Shown: piece after piece, positions 1-5,633 of the stretch
Position numbering within the stretch: the first letter of the stretch is position 1
Layout of the letters: the number at the start of each line of letters is the position of its first letter
NCBI GenBank assembly: GCA_905201285.1
Contig: CAJKNM010000092.1
Span: 1-5,910 of the forward strand
DNA from: an uncultured Eubacteriales bacterium
Lineage (GTDB): Bacteria; Bacillota; Clostridia; Monoglobales; Monoglobaceae
Direction: 5' to 3'
Length of the DNA: 5,910 bases
The notes under the pieces: model-generated
Seen by the model: the letters and a program-made list of their open reading frames with translations, nothing else
Database searches by the model: none
Told to the model about the DNA's origin: nothing
Program-made: the position numbers and the translations under genes

Positions 1-43
1 TGGCCGCCGATGCAAACAATGATAAAAATCTTTTTAACTTCAT
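1..43 (-). CDS. Start of a probable exported protein, cut off by the left window edge
   Basis: Only the first 14 codons are visible, reading MKLKRFLSLFASAA. A short basic N-terminus (K2, K4, R5) followed by a hydrophobic, Ala/Ser-rich stretch is the beginning of a Sec signal peptide. The start is supported by an AAGGAG ribosome binding site 9 nt upstream. The gene lies 44 nt after the stop codon of the second permease, on the same strand and with no visible terminator between them, so it is probably the next gene of the importer operon. The function cannot be read from this fragment. From context (inference only) it could be a secreted carbohydrate-active enzyme or a binding protein feeding the importer. 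No lipobox cysteine is seen in the visible part. Confidence 0.7.
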   Translation of the reverse strand, partial: MKLKRFLSLFASAA

Positions 44-52
44 TTGATTTCT

Positions 53-58
53 CTCCTT
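53..58 (-). promoter_or_regulatory. Ribosome binding site of the left-edge gene
   Basis: AAGGAG on the minus strand, 9 nt before the ATG at 43. It is the main evidence that the short open frame running off the left edge is a real gene start. Confidence 0.75.
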
Positions 59-87
59 TTAGTTTTTAATTATATTTACCCTTTTAA

Positions 88-972
88 TTATTCCTTTACG
101 CTTCCTATAGTCATACCCTGTATAAAGTACTTCTGGAAGAACGGATATATAACAAGCATAGGTCCGAGAGCCACCATACAGAGCGCCATTCTTGCGCTCT
201 CCGACGGAATCTTTTCCATATCGCTTGCTACACCCGAGCTTTGTGCATCTTCAAGCATTTGCTGAATATTTGTCAGCATAGACTGAAGAAGAAAAGACAG
301 GGTATACAGTCTCTTATCCGTTATATAAAGCATAGGCGTCATCCAGTCATTCCATTTATCAAGCGTTATAAAAAGCGCAATAGTCGCTATGCCCGGAAGG
401 GAAATAGGCATTACCAATTGAAAAAATATCTTATATTCGTTCGCACCGTCTATTGTTCCTGCTTCTATTATGGAAAACGGTACCGATGAGGTGAAGAATG
501 ACTTAAGCACCAAAACATTCCACGATGAAAACGCACATGTTATCATCAGTATAATCGGTGTGTTCGTCAGATGAAGCGCTTGGGTATTTATTATATACGC
601 CGCAACCATACCGCCGTTAAACAGCTGCGTAAAAAATACAAATATCAAGAAAAACTTTCCGTGTTCAAAGTCCTTTCTGGATATAACATATCCGTACATT
701 GCTGTAGCAAGCACACCAAAAAACACGCCCGCCGCAACGGTTACTATAGTCATTGCGTATGCGGAAAGTATCGAATAGCCGGTGCTGAATACATATTTGT
801 ATCCGTCAAGTGATATTTCCTTCGGCAGAATACTGTAGCCGTGCGAAACGATTGCCCCTTCGGAACTGAACGAAGCGCTGAGCGCCATCAGCACAGGTAT
901 AATGCACAGTACGCAGAAAATTATGAAAAATATATGAAGAACAATATTAAGCGTTTTATTTTTAACTCTCAT
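88..972 (-). CDS. LplC/YtcP-like carbohydrate ABC transporter permease
   Basis: This 294-residue inner-membrane protein is one of the two pore subunits of a carbohydrate importer of the MalG/LplC/YtcP type. Hydrophobic segments lie near residues 9-31, 70-95, 107-128, 137-158, 189-205 and 262-280, giving the usual six membrane spans. The cytoplasmic loop that docks on the ATPase is visible at about 169-194: EAG at 170-172, where most relatives have EAA, then the conserved IDGA and a downstream P189. The C-terminus, QKYFIQGMTIGSVKE, is the typical ending of this subfamily, so the protein is full length (family about 290-300 residues). The ATG start follows an AAAGGAGG site. The gene begins 15 nt after the first permease stops, and the two subunits should form a heterodimer. 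The specific sugar cannot be told from sequence. Confidence 0.93.
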   Translation of the reverse strand: MRVKNKTLNIVLHIFFIIFCVLCIIPVLMALSASFSSEGAIVSHGYSILPKEISLDGYKYVFSTGYSILSAYAMTIVTVAAGVFFGVLATAMYGYVISRKDFEHGKFFLIFVFFTQLFNGGMVAAYIINTQALHLTNTPIILMITCAFSSWNVLVLKSFFTSSVPFSIIEAGTIDGANEYKIFFQLVMPISLPGIATIALFITLDKWNDWMTPMLYITDKRLYTLSFLLQSMLTNIQQMLEDAQSSGVASDMEKIPSESARMALCMVALGPMLVIYPFFQKYFIQGMTIGSVKE

Positions 973-981
973 TTGTGCATT

Positions 982-989
982 CCTCCTTT
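982..989 (-). promoter_or_regulatory. Strong ribosome binding site overlapping the upstream stop codon
   Basis: AAAGGAGG on the minus strand, 9 nt before the second permease's ATG. Its first bases overlap the TAA stop of the first permease (988-990). This arrangement suits translational coupling, in which ribosomes ending the first permease start the second, keeping the two pore subunits in equal amounts. Confidence 0.75.
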
Positions 990-1941
990 AAAATATTCCG
1001 CCGTCTGAATCAAGCTTTTTAACTATTCTGTTTGATATAACTATAAGCACAAATCCAACAAGCGAGTTAAGCATTGAAGTAGCAGACGCCATACCAAGGG
1101 TGTTTGCCCCCGAACCTGTCATAAGATTATATGTATATGTCGATATAACGTTTGTAGTATTATAAAGCTGAGGCGTATTAAGCGGAATCTGATAAAACAA
1201 GCCCATATCTGTTGTCAAAATAGCACCGACTTTTAGTACAATCATCATCGATATTATAGGCTTAATAGCCGGAATTGTTATATTCCAAAGCTTTTGGGGT
1301 ATTGAAGCGCCGTCTATATCCGCCGCCTCATACAGCTGAAGGTCCACACCGGCAAGAGCCGATGTGTATATTATTGAGCTATACCCCCAGCTTTTCCAGA
1401 AGTAAACAATGATTAAAATTGCCGGCCAATACTTCGCCTCCATATACCAATTAATCTTATCCATTCCGAAAATCGGTAAAATTTCATTATTTATAACGCC
1501 GGATTCCATACTGAGAAAGCCAAAAACAAGATAGCTGACTATAACCCACGACAAAAAATGCGGCATTATCATTATGGTCTGATACACCTTCTTGCTGAGC
1601 TTTCCCCAAAGCAGGTCAAGCATAATGGCAAGAAGAATAGACATAACCATTCCGATAAACAAAAACATAATGTTATATAAAATTGTATTTTTAAGAGCCG
1701 TTAAAAGCGAGGGCGCGGATAATGCATATCTGAAATTATCAAGCCCGCACCACGCCGAGCCGAGTATGCCGTCTCTGAAGTTTATCTTTTTAAACGACAA
1801 AATCATTCCGAACATAGGAAGATAATTAAACAGAATAAGGTACAAAATACCCGGAATAAGCATCACATACAATGCGCTTCGCTTTTTTATAGTATCCGTA
1901 AAGCTTCTTTTTTCGGCTTTTGCTCTAATTGCTGATTTCAA
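988..1941 (-). CDS. LplB-like carbohydrate ABC transporter permease, TTG start
   Basis: This 317-residue inner-membrane protein is the partner pore subunit (MalF/LplB type). A basic N-terminus of about 22 residues precedes hydrophobic spans near 23-48, 88-111, 122-144, 172-192, 226-243 and 288-306. The first span carries the subfamily pattern LIPGILYL followed by NYLPMFG. The ATPase-docking loop is clear: EAADIDGA at 205-212, then P214 and the downstream P224. No ATG fits the N-terminus, because the first in-frame Met codon (M27) lies inside the first span. The TTG at 1941 has GTAGGAG 9 nt upstream and gives a normal-length protein. It begins 21 nt after the binding-protein gene ends. Six spans are estimated by eye; the family assignment is firm, the substrate unknown. 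Confidence 0.93.
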   Translation of the reverse strand: MKSAIRAKAEKRSFTDTIKKRSALYVMLIPGILYLILFNYLPMFGMILSFKKINFRDGILGSAWCGLDNFRYALSAPSLLTALKNTILYNIMFLFIGMVMSILLAIMLDLLWGKLSKKVYQTIMIMPHFLSWVIVSYLVFGFLSMESGVINNEILPIFGMDKINWYMEAKYWPAILIIVYFWKSWGYSSIIYTSALAGVDLQLYEAADIDGASIPQKLWNITIPAIKPIISMMIVLKVGAILTTDMGLFYQIPLNTPQLYNTTNVISTYTYNLMTGSGANTLGMASATSMLNSLVGFVLIVISNRIVKKLDSDGGIF

Positions 1942-1950
1942 TGTTGTTCA

Positions 1951-1957
1951 CTCCTAC
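1951..1957 (-). promoter_or_regulatory. Ribosome binding site fixing the TTG start of the first permease
   Basis: GTAGGAG on the minus strand, 9 nt upstream of TTG at 1941. A GTG lies between the site and the TTG but is in another frame. The site therefore decides in favour of the TTG. Confidence 0.7.
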
Positions 1958-1962
1958 TTATT

Positions 1963-3477
1963 TTATTTCTTGTTTTTCAGAAACTCATCGTATTGCTTCT
2001 GCATTTCTTCCTGAACTTGCTTAATCGGCGTTTTTTCAAGTGCAGCATAATATTTATCCATCTCTGCATCATAGTCGATATCAACAGAGCCATATGCGCC
2101 TATATTTCCGTAAGGCTTCATCGCGTCCGTAATCTGGGGTATCAGATGCGAAACAGTTGAAGAATCAAACACAAAGCCTGTTCCGTCTCTTACAATACCC
2201 TTTTCATTGAACTCTTTAAGCTTTGTAAGCTTTTCGGGGTCATCCGTTGTCTTAAGATAATCTATAAATACATTTCCGAGAGCCCAGGTGTTTCCCGCCA
2301 TGCTGTAACCCGAGTTAGCTATAAGTTCAACCGTATTGTCATTAACCTTTGTATAATGCTTGCCTTCAATGCCGTAAACAACAAGGTTTTTAACAACGGG
2401 GTCGGTATTTAAAAGGTTTAAGAATCTTGCTGTTCTTTCCGGATTCTTTGACTTTGTTGAAATAACCTGAAGCGAACCGAGTCCCGGAAGCGAATCCATA
2501 TAAACATCCGAAATCTCAGCCTGTGCAATGGGATACTGGCATTTTGACTGTAACTCAGCCGCCTTTCCGGGCTTTATACCGGTAAAGTATGCAAATGTCT
2601 TTCCGGAATTAAATCTCGCCTGAAGGTCACTTGCTGTTGCAACATCGCCCTTTACAAGACCGGATTTATAATAGTCTCTTGTTGCCTCGTACTCACGCTT
2701 GCCATTATTATTCTTTTTGTCTTTATCCAGTATGATTTTAGTAGCGTCACCGCCTTGTTCCTTGCCTTCGATTCCCAAAACTCTTAAGTTTTCAAGCGGG
2801 CAAACAAGCTGAGGATCATTATACATATCGCTTATACTGTAACAGCTTTTATCCCAGTCGATAGGATAGTCAATGCTTGTCTCGTTTTTCTTAATCATCT
2901 CGGCAACGGGCTTAAAATCTTCAAGCGTTTTATACTTTGACATATCGATATTGTATTTTTCCGCAATGTCCTTTCTGTAAATCCAGCCCTGCTGAGTAAC
3001 TATCTCCTTATATGTCGGAACGGCATAAATTTCTCCGTTGACGGTTGCCGCGTCAATCATTTCCTGCGGAAGCTGATCGAAAATATCCTTTAAATATGTA
3101 TCTTTGTAATCGGTAAGCGGAGCAAAGGCGCCTGACACCGAATTTGAAAGATAGTCAAGTGCAGAGTTTGAAGCAAATGCAAGGTCAAAATATTCGCCCG
3201 CCTTTATCATCGTCGAAACCTTATCGTTATACTGACCGGGGTCAAGCATAACCATATTTACCGTTGCGTTTATCTTGTCTTTAAGATATTTATTAAGTTC
3301 TTCCTCAACAAGGTCAACATCCTTTTGAGGACTGTACTTAATATACCATTGAATCTCGTACGGATCACTCGGAACCGTATTCGGATCCTCTCCCTTTGCC
3401 GCTTTCTTTTCCTGACCACATCCGGAGACCGAAAGCAACAAAACCGACGCCATCAAAATGCTTACTAACTTCTTCAT
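1963..3477 (-). CDS. LplA-like extracellular solute-binding lipoprotein (DUF3502-type C-terminus)
   Basis: This 504-residue substrate-binding component of the importer is anchored to the outer face of the membrane. The N-terminus is a lipoprotein signal peptide: basic KK at 2-3, a hydrophobic core to about 17, and lipobox VSGC ending at C20, which would be lipidated. An acidic/lysine-rich linker (about 21-38) leads into the bacterial solute-binding fold, with the usual early features WYIKY, the D..LVEEELNKYL helix and DLAF at 98-101. The C-terminal part from about residue 345 (PERTARFLNLLNTDP, then YGIEGKHYTKV) matches my knowledge of the DUF3502-containing LplA group. Exposed aromatics such as W43, W165, W208 and W398 could stack on sugar rings, but this is inference. 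Its length is usual for the family. The ATG follows an AAAGG-type site 9 nt away, weaker than its neighbours' sites. An oligosaccharide ligand is likely, identity unknown. Confidence 0.93.
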   Translation of the reverse strand: MKKLVSILMASVLLLSVSGCGQEKKAAKGEDPNTVPSDPYEIQWYIKYSPQKDVDLVEEELNKYLKDKINATVNMVMLDPGQYNDKVSTMIKAGEYFDLAFASNSALDYLSNSVSGAFAPLTDYKDTYLKDIFDQLPQEMIDAATVNGEIYAVPTYKEIVTQQGWIYRKDIAEKYNIDMSKYKTLEDFKPVAEMIKKNETSIDYPIDWDKSCYSISDMYNDPQLVCPLENLRVLGIEGKEQGGDATKIILDKDKKNNNGKREYEATRDYYKSGLVKGDVATASDLQARFNSGKTFAYFTGIKPGKAAELQSKCQYPIAQAEISDVYMDSLPGLGSLQVISTKSKNPERTARFLNLLNTDPVVKNLVVYGIEGKHYTKVNDNTVELIANSGYSMAGNTWALGNVFIDYLKTTDDPEKLTKLKEFNEKGIVRDGTGFVFDSSTVSHLIPQITDAMKPYGNIGAYGSVDIDYDAEMDKYYAALEKTPIKQVQEEMQKQYDEFLKNKK

Positions 3478-3567
3478 AAAAACATCCCTTTCTTTTTGCC
3501 TATTCCGCCCTTTGCAAAATAGTGCATATATTTAAATTTAATTATTTTTCTTAAACTGCTTTTAGCC
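3478..3567. other. AT-rich 90-bp gap between the GtaA-like gene and the binding-protein gene
   Basis: This is the longest gap within the minus-strand gene series. It holds a 10-bp AT-only palindrome, TTAAATTTAA (3532-3541), and a TGCA-N6-TGCA inverted repeat (3513-3526). Neither forms a GC-rich hairpin followed by a T-run, so I see no intrinsic terminator. No good -35/-10 pair was found on the minus strand either. An mRNA processing site or a weak internal promoter that raises binding-protein expression is possible but not shown. Confidence 0.4.
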
Positions 3568-5478
3568 CTAAATCATAGGAATAAATACTCCTCCGACAAC
3601 CGAGCGGTTCTGGAAAGCAATGTGCGCCCCAGTAGATGAATAGTACCAATCCGTAAGCGGCACTCTGTCCGATGTCTCGTTTATCATATTTACTATGCAC
3701 TCGGTAACCTTCTTAAAATATTCCTCATCGTCGGTTATGCAAGCAGACCACATAAGCCAATCAAGCTTTGTATAATCCGACCTTGAATCAAGAGGCACTC
3801 CGTATCTGTTGATTTTTGTCTTGTAAAGCTTAACCTCGTTTTCTTTAACCTTTTTTGAAAAGATATTGAAGTCTAAAATGTTGTCCCATACAATATTATA
3901 TTTAATGCTCCAGCTTTCCGGGTTGTCAAAAGACAATCTTGTTCCCCCATGCTGCGCTTTAGCATCTTCTTCCCATTTTTCGGCATAATCTTTTGCTTTT
4001 TTCATATACTCTTCATCGCCTGACAGTGATGAGTACGCTGCTATTCCGAGTATTGCTTTTAAGCTTAAATTGCAATTATGGTTTGACTTTCCGGCAAAAT
4101 CGTCCGTGCAAAGCTGCATACCCGGGTCATACCCGTATTTCACAAGATATTCTGCCCACCGCTTCATTAAAACCTTGTTTTCTTTAAATAATTGAGGCGT
4201 TTCCTTTAAATATTTTTTTACCGCCGCAAGGCATATAAGCATATTTCCCGTTTCCTCAATTGGCATCTGACTTAATCTCTGTTTCTCTTCATCATTGCTT
4301 TTTCCATACACCTGACCATTGGCAAGCGGATAACACCCCACATCATGCGGGACAAATTCATAAGGCCACTCTTTTGACTTTGCATACTTTACTATCGGTC
4401 TTAGCATAGCTTCTACAAGCTTTGGGTTGTATTTTAAGAAAAGGGGCATCGACGGATAAGTTAAGTCAAGTGTACCCATACATCCGTTCGACTCACATTC
4501 TTTCGACAAGAATATAAAATTCCCATCATCATCGGTTCCGAGCTTATGAGCGGCAACAGCCTGCCTATAAGCCAGAGACACTATTGCTTTATATTTTTCA
4601 CCATATTTCATTGCTTCTTCCTGAAGCCTTTTATCAAAGCCGTCGCAAAGCCTTTTCAGCTCTTTATATTCATTCTTCGCAGCTAAAACCATCTCTCCGA
4701 AATCCGAAAAAAATCTGGTCGAATATTCCTCCTTCGGTCTTTCAAAGTACTCCATCGTTTTAATCTCGTCATACGCAACGGTAATCACCCCTGCCATTTC
4801 AGGCTTAACTACTGTTATATAAGGCATATCACCGTATGCGCTGTACACTTTCTCTGATGAAACTTTTTTTATATCACAGCAGAACGGTCCCCTATCATTA
4901 TCGCATATTGCCACAAACGCATCCTTATCACATAGGTGAAGGTAGCCCCAATTGATTCCAACCATATCTCCCGATTCGGAAAGCAGCTTCTGAACTTTAT
5001 TTCCGCAGCACATCGAAAATTCTGTCTGTCTGAAGGTTACCTCTTCATTTGCATTTCCGACGCAGCACCTTGCATTTATTCCGAAAACAAATTCAATTTT
5101 TTTATCCTCTTCGCATTTTCTTTTTATAACATATTCTATGTAACTTACCGGTCTTGAAAATATATCCGGTCTGTCTATCAGAAGCGGTGTAACAAATGTA
5201 AGCGTAACCTCTGCGAACTCATTCTCAAATTTGTATATTGTGCTTAGCGGTCTGACCTCAAGCCCGGTTTGAAGCATTTTATGTCCTGCCTGAACAAAAT
5301 CGTTTGATGTTGCCCCCATCGAATAAAACTTGTCGCAAACATTTATGCCAACCATAATAGGATTTGGCTTTTCTGTCCAATTTCTCGTTGTATCATCGTG
5401 CAGGCAGTCATTACATGACCATATTGAAAAATAAGGGTCAACCGTAATAAGAGGCACAGCCGCCGGTCTTACGTTCAT
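3568..5478 (-). CDS. Cytoplasmic GtaA-like 'glutaminase A' family protein (DUF5127/DUF4965/DUF1793 six-hairpin)
   Basis: This 636-residue protein belongs to the family named after fungal glutaminase GtaA. The N-terminal beta-rich region (about 1-250, DUF5127-like) starts with RPAAVPL, then VDPYFSIWS at 13-21 and RNWTEKPN at 32-39. The helical six-hairpin region (about 290-636, DUF4965/DUF1793-like) shows TLDLTYPSMP (336-345), FVPHDVG (375-381), EETGNML (408-414), CTDDFAG (457-463), NLSLKAILGI (470-479), YGVPLDSR (559-566) and the ending RVPLTDWY...GGVF. All family landmarks are intact. E408/E409 and D459/D460 sit in conserved blocks and are candidate active-site acids (inference). The ATG at 5478 has AGGAGG 7 nt upstream and places RPAA at the expected N-terminus. 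There is no signal peptide, so it should act in the cytoplasm. It has 21 cysteines, including three CC pairs. As first gene before a sugar importer, a role on an imported glycan is more likely than glutamine hydrolysis. Confidence 0.88.
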   Translation of the reverse strand: MNVRPAAVPLITVDPYFSIWSCNDCLHDDTTRNWTEKPNPIMVGINVCDKFYSMGATSNDFVQAGHKMLQTGLEVRPLSTIYKFENEFAEVTLTFVTPLLIDRPDIFSRPVSYIEYVIKRKCEEDKKIEFVFGINARCCVGNANEEVTFRQTEFSMCCGNKVQKLLSESGDMVGINWGYLHLCDKDAFVAICDNDRGPFCCDIKKVSSEKVYSAYGDMPYITVVKPEMAGVITVAYDEIKTMEYFERPKEEYSTRFFSDFGEMVLAAKNEYKELKRLCDGFDKRLQEEAMKYGEKYKAIVSLAYRQAVAAHKLGTDDDGNFIFLSKECESNGCMGTLDLTYPSMPLFLKYNPKLVEAMLRPIVKYAKSKEWPYEFVPHDVGCYPLANGQVYGKSNDEEKQRLSQMPIEETGNMLICLAAVKKYLKETPQLFKENKVLMKRWAEYLVKYGYDPGMQLCTDDFAGKSNHNCNLSLKAILGIAAYSSLSGDEEYMKKAKDYAEKWEEDAKAQHGGTRLSFDNPESWSIKYNIVWDNILDFNIFSKKVKENEVKLYKTKINRYGVPLDSRSDYTKLDWLMWSACITDDEEYFKKVTECIVNMINETSDRVPLTDWYYSSTGAHIAFQNRSVVGGVFIPMI

Positions 5479-5485
5479 AAAATAA

Positions 5486-5492
5486 TCCTCCT
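5486..5492 (-). promoter_or_regulatory. Ribosome binding site deciding the start of the GtaA-like gene
   Basis: AGGAGGA on the minus strand, with AGGAGG ending 8 nt before the ATG at 5478. An in-frame TTG 21 codons further upstream (5541) has no such site and would add residues foreign to the family, so 5478 is the start. Confidence 0.85.
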
Positions 5493-5556
5493 GAGTTATA
5501 TGTTTAATACCTGTTATTTTGATTTTGGTGATTTTTAACAAACTCCAAAAAACTTC

Positions 5557-5585
5557 TTGACATACTTATAGTTTACTGTTATAAT
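5557..5585 (+). promoter_or_regulatory. Perfect consensus promoter for the AraC-type regulator
   Basis: TTGACA (5557-5562) and TATAAT (5580-5585) are separated by exactly 17 bp, matching the housekeeping sigma-A consensus at all twelve core positions. Transcription would start near 5592 and leave a leader of about 42 nt before the regulator's ATG at 5634. A promoter this strong for a regulator gene usually needs a brake; the direct repeat just downstream could supply it. Confidence 0.75.
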
Positions 5586-5591
5586 TGACAA
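5565..5591 (-). promoter_or_regulatory. Candidate activator-dependent promoter of the importer operon
   Basis: On the minus strand, TTGTCA (5591-5586) and TATAAG (5570-5565) each match the sigma-A boxes at 5 of 6 positions, but the spacer is only 15 bp. The -35 box lies immediately beside the putative operator (its near half-site ends at 5593), as expected when an AraC-type activator contacts RNA polymerase. A poor spacer would fit dependence on an activator. An alternative is TTGTTT-N17-TAAACT, whose -35 lies inside the operator. Transcription would start near 5558 and give a leader of about 80 nt. Confidence 0.35.
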
Positions 5592-5611
5592 AAAACAATG
5601 TATTATATAAT
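5585..5611 (+). promoter_or_regulatory. Second, overlapping promoter-like pair toward the regulator
   Basis: A second perfect TTGACA (5585-5590) shares a base with the -10 box of the first promoter and is followed by a perfect TATAAT (5606-5611), but with a 15-bp spacer. Its predicted start near 5618 leaves almost no leader before the ribosome binding site at 5621. It may be weak, or a chance result of AT-rich operator sequence. Confidence 0.35.
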
Positions 5612-5630
5612 TCAAACAATGAGGTATATA
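5593..5630. repeat. 17-bp direct repeat at 21-bp period, putative AraC-type operator
   Basis: AAACAATG-N3-TATATA occurs at 5593-5609 and again at 5614-5630, with 14 of 17 positions identical and a 4-bp spacer. Period 21 places both half-sites on the same face of the helix, and 17-bp half-sites with a 4-bp gap are the layout of the AraC araI1-araI2 operator. The repeat lies between the predicted start of regulator transcription and the regulator's start codon, covering its ribosome binding site, and directly upstream of the candidate operon promoter. Binding could therefore activate the operon and repress the regulator. The repeat is seen; the binding is inferred. Confidence 0.5.
5621..5624 (+). 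promoter_or_regulatory. Ribosome binding site of the AraC-type regulator
   Basis: GAGG lies 9 nt before the ATG at 5634. It is weaker than the sites of the operon genes but decides the start: in-frame ATGs at 5598 and 5619 have no purine-rich site upstream. The site falls inside the second copy of the putative operator. Confidence 0.5.
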
Positions 5631-5633
5631 CGC

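Larger units (their letters stand above)
5479..5633. promoter_or_regulatory. Divergent control region between the AraC-type regulator and the importer operon
   Basis: This 155-bp stretch separates two genes that are read away from each other. It contains a perfect consensus promoter toward the regulator, a second overlapping promoter-like pair, a 21-bp-period direct repeat that looks like an AraC-type operator, a candidate operon promoter, and the operon's ribosome binding site. The shared region suggests the regulator controls both its own gene and the operon. That control is inferred. Confidence 0.75.

Noticed and set aside
14..21. Further copies of AAACAATG at 14-21 and 1404-1411 as extra operator sites
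   Set aside because: Both are single copies inside coding sequence without a partner 21 bp away; an 8-bp AT-rich word is expected by chance.
44..87. Possible terminator after the second permease
   Set aside because: The sequence is AT-rich but shows no GC-rich hairpin followed by a T-run on the minus strand.
241..489. Plus-strand open frame of 82 codons rich in Lys/Arg/Tyr
   Set aside because: It lies wholly antisense to the second permease, has low-complexity basic composition, and lacks a ribosome binding site.
571..813. Plus-strand open frame of 80 codons
   Set aside because: Antisense to the conserved second permease, basic composition typical of a shadow frame, no recognisable domain.
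4936..5157. Plus-strand open frame of 73 codons
   Set aside because: Antisense to the GtaA-like gene, whose frame is conserved throughout; no independent support.
5197..5208. Catabolite-repression (cre-like) element TGTAAGCGTAAC
   Set aside because: It departs from the CcpA consensus in the second half and lies well inside the GtaA-like coding region, about 270 bases after its start codon.
5479..5541. N-terminal extension of the GtaA-like protein from an in-frame TTG at 5541
   Set aside because: The 21 added residues are not family-like, the TTG lacks a ribosome binding site, and AGGAGG sits correctly before the ATG at 5478.
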